Shown: piece by piece, positions 60,417 through 64,000 of the stretch
Layout of the letters: every line of letters begins with the position of its first letter
Position numbering within the stretch: position 1 is the stretch's first letter
Assembly: GCA_964515555.1 (NCBI GenBank)
Contig: CAZEVY010000001.1
Coordinates: 124,001 to 188,000 of the forward strand
Length of the DNA stretch: 64,000 bases
Reading direction: 5' to 3'
Source of the DNA: CAZEVY01 sp964515555
GTDB lineage: Bacteria; Acidobacteriota; Terriglobia; Bryobacterales; Bryobacteraceae
The notes under the pieces: model-generated
The model's database searches: none
Told to the model about the DNA's origin: nothing
The model's input: only the letters and a program-made list of their open reading frames with translations
Program-made: the position numbers and the translations under genes

Positions 60417-61115
60417 TTGCTCAAGGACCGATTGCGCGAGATGATCTTCGGTGCCCCCGGCGCGCCACCCCTCGAAGCACCCTATCCGCCGGCGGCGTAC
60501 TCGAACGGATGCGACAACGGCCATGCCGCGGTCCCGGAAGGCTGGGAGCGGCATTCGCATGGACTGGACCAGTTCTTCGCTGCGCTCGGCGGCCAGCCCG
60601 GCCTCTCGATCCTCGACATGGGCGAGATCAACCAGACGCGCGTGAGCTTCATCACCGACCTCGGCCACCGCATGTACTCGGAGGATTTCCTGCGGGCCAT
60701 GGACGGCTTCTTCGGCGAGGCCGGCGACTCGGGGTCGGACCCGCGGCGCGCGGAGGCGTTTCTGGCGTACACGCTCACCTTTCCGCCGGAACAGTTCGAC
60801 GGCGTTCTGGTTTGGGACACTCTGGAGTACCTGTCGCGGCCGATGCTGGCGGCGGTGGTCGAGCGGCTCCAGAAGATTCTGAGGCCCCGCGGGTGCATGC
60901 TGGCGTTGTTTCACACCGACGAGAAGTCGGAGTCGGTTCCTCTCTATTCGTACCGGATCGCCGATGCCCGCACGCTGGTGCTGTGTCCGAAGGGACGGCG
61001 GCGCGTCGGCCAGAGCTTTAACAACCGCGGCATCGAGAAGCTGTTTCACGACTTCCATTCGCTGAAGTTCTTTCTGACCCGCGACCAGTTGCGCGAAGTC
61101 ATCGTGCGGCGATAG
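60417..61115 (+). CDS. Methyltransferase-fold-like protein downstream of bactofilin
   Basis: 232 residues from TTG 60417 with GGAG before it. A class-I methyltransferase-like sequence without a proper glycine motif: the motif-I position is ILDMGEINQTRVSFI, and VLVWDTLEYLSRPML plus ILRPRGCMLALFHT look like motifs IV and V. SAM binding is therefore doubtful. Position behind bactofilin suggests a linked role in cell shape or surface, which is inference. Confidence 0.55.
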   Translation: MLKDRLREMIFGAPGAPPLEAPYPPAAYSNGCDNGHAAVPEGWERHSHGLDQFFAALGGQPGLSILDMGEINQTRVSFITDLGHRMYSEDFLRAMDGFFGEAGDSGSDPRRAEAFLAYTLTFPPEQFDGVLVWDTLEYLSRPMLAAVVERLQKILRPRGCMLALFHTDEKSESVPLYSYRIADARTLVLCPKGRRRVGQSFNNRGIEKLFHDFHSLKFFLTRDQLREVIVRR

Positions 61116-61133
61116 GCGGCCGTCGAGGGAAGT

Positions 61134-61188
61134 CCGCTCCCTTTGGTCGCGGCTCGGCCAGGCGCCTCGCTCGGCCGCGTGCCGCGAC
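61134..61188 (+). repeat. REP-like palindromic element
   Basis: CCGCTCCCTTTGGTCGCGGC (61134-61153) is the same element as those in the phage block; GTCGCGGC (61146-61153) pairs perfectly with GCCGCGAC (61181-61188). Confidence 0.6.
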
Positions 61189-61195
61189 ACCGCGA

Positions 61196-61201
61196 TATCC
61201 T
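61196..61201 (+). promoter_or_regulatory. -10-like TATCCT, probable leaderless start
   Basis: TATCCT is followed by 6 nt and ATG 61208. Confidence 0.35.
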
Positions 61202-61207
61202 GAAGGC

Positions 61208-62122
61208 ATGCCGCGAATCCTGGTTCTTTTGCTGCTCGCCGCGCCGGCGCTTTTCGGCCAGGTCATCAAGGAAGTGCGCGCGGCCATCGCGCGCAGCGAC
61301 TTCCCGGCGGGTGAAAAGGTCATCGCCGATTACCGGGCGTCGAAGGGCGTCACGCCGGAGATGCTGGAGGCGCTCTCCTGGCTCGGCCGGGGGGCGCAGG
61401 CGGCCAAACAATGGGATCGCGCCGACGGCTACGCGGCCGAGACGCGCCGGCTGGCGCTTGACGAGCTGAAGAGGCGGCCGCTCGACGCCGACACCAGCCT
61501 GCCTATCGCGCTTGGCGCCTCCATCGAGGTGCAGGCGAATGTGCTGGCGGCGCGCGGCCAGCGCACCGAAGCGGTCGCGTTTCTGGAGAAGGAACTCGCG
61601 TCGTGGCGCGGCACTTCGATGCGCGCCCGCATCCAGAAGAACATCCACCTGCTGAGCCTGGAAGGCAAGCCCGTGCCGCCGATCGATCTGCGCGAGCACC
61701 TCGGCGCGGCGCCCGCCCCGCTCGCCGCGCTTCGCGGCAAGACGATCCTGCTGTTCTTCTGGGCGCACTGGTGCGGCGACTGCAAGTACCAGGCGCCGAT
61801 TCTGGCGCGGTTGCAGCAGGAATTCGGCGCGCGGGGCCTGGCGATCGTGGGGCCGACGCGCCGCTACGGATACGCGTCGCGCGGCCAGGACGCCACGCCC
61901 GCCGAGGAACTGAAGCACATCGAAAAGGTCCGGCAGGAGTTCTACGGCGGGATCGACGGGATGCCGGTCCCGGTGAGCGAAGACAACTTCCTCAACTTCG
62001 GCTGTAGCACGACGCCGACGCTGGTGCTGGTCGACCGGCAAGGCGTGGTGCGGATGTATCATCCCGGGCGGATGAGTTATGAGGACCTGGCGCCTCGGGT
62101 CGCGGCGGTGCTCGGGAGTTAG
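61208..62122 (+). CDS. Exported TlpA/ResA-like thiol-disulfide protein with helical N-domain
   Basis: 304 residues. Signal peptide (ILVLLLLAAPALFG), a helical domain (about 20-150), and a TlpA-like thioredoxin domain: LLFFWAHWCGDCKYQAP with the CGDC motif at about 195-198 and the STTPTLVLVDRQG cis-Pro loop. Periplasmic reductase for cytochrome or other thiols by family. No ribosome site is needed if the mRNA starts at the ATG. Third redox-thioredoxin protein of the window. Confidence 0.85.
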   Translation: MPRILVLLLLAAPALFGQVIKEVRAAIARSDFPAGEKVIADYRASKGVTPEMLEALSWLGRGAQAAKQWDRADGYAAETRRLALDELKRRPLDADTSLPIALGASIEVQANVLAARGQRTEAVAFLEKELASWRGTSMRARIQKNIHLLSLEGKPVPPIDLREHLGAAPAPLAALRGKTILLFFWAHWCGDCKYQAPILARLQQEFGARGLAIVGPTRRYGYASRGQDATPAEELKHIEKVRQEFYGGIDGMPVPVSEDNFLNFGCSTTPTLVLVDRQGVVRMYHPGRMSYEDLAPRVAAVLGS

Positions 62123-62220
62123 TCGCGCGGCACAGCCAGCGATTTGGCGCGGTCGCGCGAGCGCGTCCGGCGGCGCCGGTCCGGCAAGTAGTATCCTCGT
62201 TACAGGCGGGTGACAGGGCA

Positions 62221-64000
62221 GTGAGCTTATCGCGGAGAGCGTGGATCTCCATGCTCGGCGGTGTGGCGACGGTGCGCGCAGCCGCGCGGCTGGCGCGCTA
62301 TCCCTACATCGGCAACGTCAGGCCCGACCGGGCCACCATCACCTGGACCACACTCGACGCCGGCGAGGGCGCCGTGGAAGTCACCGCCGAGGCGTTCTCC
62401 CGGCGCGTCGCCGCCACGATGACCGCGTTCCCGTCGTCGAAGACGGGCATGGGGTTCACCTACTACCAGTTCCGCGCCGAGCTTTCGGGGCTGCGCGCGG
62501 CGACCGAATACTCGTACCGCATAACGGTGGACGGGGCTGTTCTGGAGGAGGGACCGAAGCTCCGGTTCCGCACCCCCGGACCGGGACCCTTCAAGTTCGT
62601 GGCCTTCGGGGACAGCGGCCAGGGCACGCGGGAGCAGTACGGCCTGGTGCCTTTAATCGAGGCGGACCAGCCGGCGTTAGTCATTCATTCGGGCGACGTC
62701 GTCTACCCGGTGGGCGGCTGGACCGAGTACCAGGACTTCTATTTCACCCCTTACGAGAACCTGCTGCGCCGAGTCCCGTTTTTCCTTTCGGCGGGGAATC
62801 ACGACGTCATGACAGCCTCCGGGGAGCCATATCTCGCGCTGCACGCGTTCCCGACCGAAGGGGTTCCCGAGCCGGACCGCGGCCGTTACTACAGTTTCGA
62901 CTGGGGCGACGTGCATTTCGTGGCGCTGGATTCCAACGCGCCCCTGATTCCCGGCGAGGCCGCCATGCAGCGCATGCTCCAGTGGCTCGACCTGGACCTG
63001 GGCCGCACCCGGCAGTTCTGGCGCGTGGTGTTTTTTCATCACCCGCCGTTCGCCTCCGGCTACAACGAAAACGATCCGCTCTCGGCGCAAGTGCGCACCC
63101 GCATCGTGCCGATCCTCGAGCAACACGCCGTCGACCTGGTGATCAACGGACACGAGCACAGCTATCAGCGCACGCTGCCCATGCTCCAGGGCGAGGTCTG
63201 CGAACCGGGTGACGGACCGGCTTATGTCACCACGGGAGGCGGCGGCGCCGGACTTTTCACGCCACCGGCGAGGAACTATCACGCGGCGCGCGCGACGCCG
63301 CATCACTACCTGCGGGTGGAGGTCGCCGACGGGCGGATGAACATTCAGCCGGTCGGCCTGGACGGCAGATCGCTGGATTTCGTGCGGCTGGAGCCGGCGC
63401 CGACGGCGGCCGCAGTGGTCAACGCGGCGTCATTCACATCGCAGGTAGCGCCCGGCGGATTGATCAGCGTTTTCGGGCGCAAGCTGGCCGCGCGCGACCA
63501 GAGCGCCGCGGGCGCGCCGCTGCCAACCGACCTCGCGGGAACGCGAGTGTCGCTGGCGGGCCGCGATCTGCCGCTGTTCTTCGTCTCGCCCGGCCAGATC
63601 AACGCGCAGTTGCCGTTCGACGCGCAAGGGGTGGTGGCGCTGCGGGTCACATCGCCGAACGGGCGGTGGTCGGACGTGTTTGTGCAGGTGGTGGGCACGG
63701 CGCCGGCGATCTTCAACGTTCGGGGTCCAGGGCCTTCGGGGCAGCAGACTCCGGCGATCGTGCACGTCTCGGGCCGGCTGGTGACCGACCAGGAGCCGGC
63801 GCGCGCGGGCGAGTTCGTGATCCTCTATCTCACGGGACTGGGACGCGTGCAGGGGGCGATCGCGGCCGGGCAGGCTGCGCCGTTCAATCAACTGCTGCCG
63901 GCGGCCGCGACCGTCGAGGTGCGGGTGGCGGGTCAGTCGCTGGCGCCGGCCTTCGCCGGCCTGGCGCCGGGTTTCGCGGGGTTATACCAGATCAACGTGC
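62221..64000 (+). CDS. Exported metallophosphatase with Solibacter-type C-terminal domain (truncated by window end)
   Basis: At least 593 residues. Tat- or Sec-like N-terminus (VSLSRRAWISMLGG), a fibronectin-like N domain, then a purple-acid-phosphatase-like catalytic domain: FVAFGDSGQG, VIHSGDVVYP, SAGNHDV, FFHHPPF and INGHEHSYQR. From about residue 400 VVNAASFTSQVAPGGLISVFG and LPLFFVSPGQINAQLPF are the Solibacter TIGR03437 domain, of unknown function and common in exported proteins of this lineage. GTG start; the sequence ends in frame at the window edge. Confidence 0.85.
   Translation, partial: MSLSRRAWISMLGGVATVRAAARLARYPYIGNVRPDRATITWTTLDAGEGAVEVTAEAFSRRVAATMTAFPSSKTGMGFTYYQFRAELSGLRAATEYSYRITVDGAVLEEGPKLRFRTPGPGPFKFVAFGDSGQGTREQYGLVPLIEADQPALVIHSGDVVYPVGGWTEYQDFYFTPYENLLRRVPFFLSAGNHDVMTASGEPYLALHAFPTEGVPEPDRGRYYSFDWGDVHFVALDSNAPLIPGEAAMQRMLQWLDLDLGRTRQFWRVVFFHHPPFASGYNENDPLSAQVRTRIVPILEQHAVDLVINGHEHSYQRTLPMLQGEVCEPGDGPAYVTTGGGGAGLFTPPARNYHAARATPHHYLRVEVADGRMNIQPVGLDGRSLDFVRLEPAPTAAAVVNAASFTSQVAPGGLISVFGRKLAARDQSAAGAPLPTDLAGTRVSLAGRDLPLFFVSPGQINAQLPFDAQGVVALRVTSPNGRWSDVFVQVVGTAPAIFNVRGPGPSGQQTPAIVHVSGRLVTDQEPARAGEFVILYLTGLGRVQGAIAAGQAAPFNQLLPAAATVEVRVAGQSLAPAFAGLAPGFAGLYQINV

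Overview
The window looks like a high-GC Acidobacteriota chromosome of the Solibacter/Bryobacterales type. The clearest clue is the C-terminal half of the last gene (62221 to the window end), which carries the Solibacter-type C-terminal domain (TIGR03437) behind a metallophosphatase. Supporting clues are the large PASTA-less Ser/Thr kinases fused to TPR or NB-ATPase modules, Tat-exported Gfo/Idh/MocA oxidoreductases, a DUF4159 protein, and many short dispersed intergenic repeats. A 16-bp perfect parS-like palindrome at 4498-4513 suggests the segment lies in the origin-proximal part of the chromosome. Two assembly gaps (100 N at 51692-51791, 10 N at 58441-58450) interrupt genes.

Layout. 1-4366 (minus): a tightly overlapping operon for an exported M28 peptidase, a glycine-zipper envelope protein, a DsbA-like protein, an SDR and an APC permease. 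4392-4856: a small membrane protein containing the parS-like site. 4985-21702 (plus): a compact phage head-tail block of about 16.7 kb: terminase, portal, scaffold, P22-like capsid, connector/neck, tail tube, tail chaperone with a classical A AAA AAC slippery site, a very short tape-measure candidate, baseplate/tail-tip proteins and a large tail-associated protein. No integrase, repressor, replication or lysis gene is visible and host-type repeats sit between intact genes, so it may be a domesticated particle (gene-transfer-agent-like or other) or a decaying prophage.

21743-30921: orphan Wzt-type ABC ATPase, POT peptide transporter, M24 peptidase, a shortened GH31-like protein, an exported protein made of six 13-residue repeats beside a multi-pass membrane protein, a Tat-exported oxidoreductase and RlmN. 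31031-39884: a Fic protein, an SDR, two giant Ser/Thr kinases, CysH with its own promoter, and a RES/Xre-type toxin-antitoxin pair whose toxin has an in-frame stop. 39951-47608: methyltransferase, PPi-type phosphofructokinase, OsmC protein, then a plus-strand carbohydrate cluster (amidohydrolase, oxidoreductase, a CE15-SGNH double esterase, DUF4159 protein).

47728-49796: a flagellar unit flgM-flgN-like-flgK behind a sigma-28-like promoter. 49799-56550: ArnT-like glycosyltransferase, HIT-like protein, UxaA-type dehydratase, DsbA-like protein, M28-PA-PDZ peptidase, hypothetical. 56551-57354: a gene-poor stretch with repeats and a possible FGE-family remnant. 57355-64000: MFS transporter, TrpS, bactofilin with a conserved-looking partner, TlpA-like protein and the truncated phosphatase. 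The CE15 esterase and the UxaA homologue together fit use of uronic acids from plant polysaccharide. Many genes start 5-8 nt after a -10-like hexamer with no Shine-Dalgarno sequence, suggesting leaderless mRNAs are common here.
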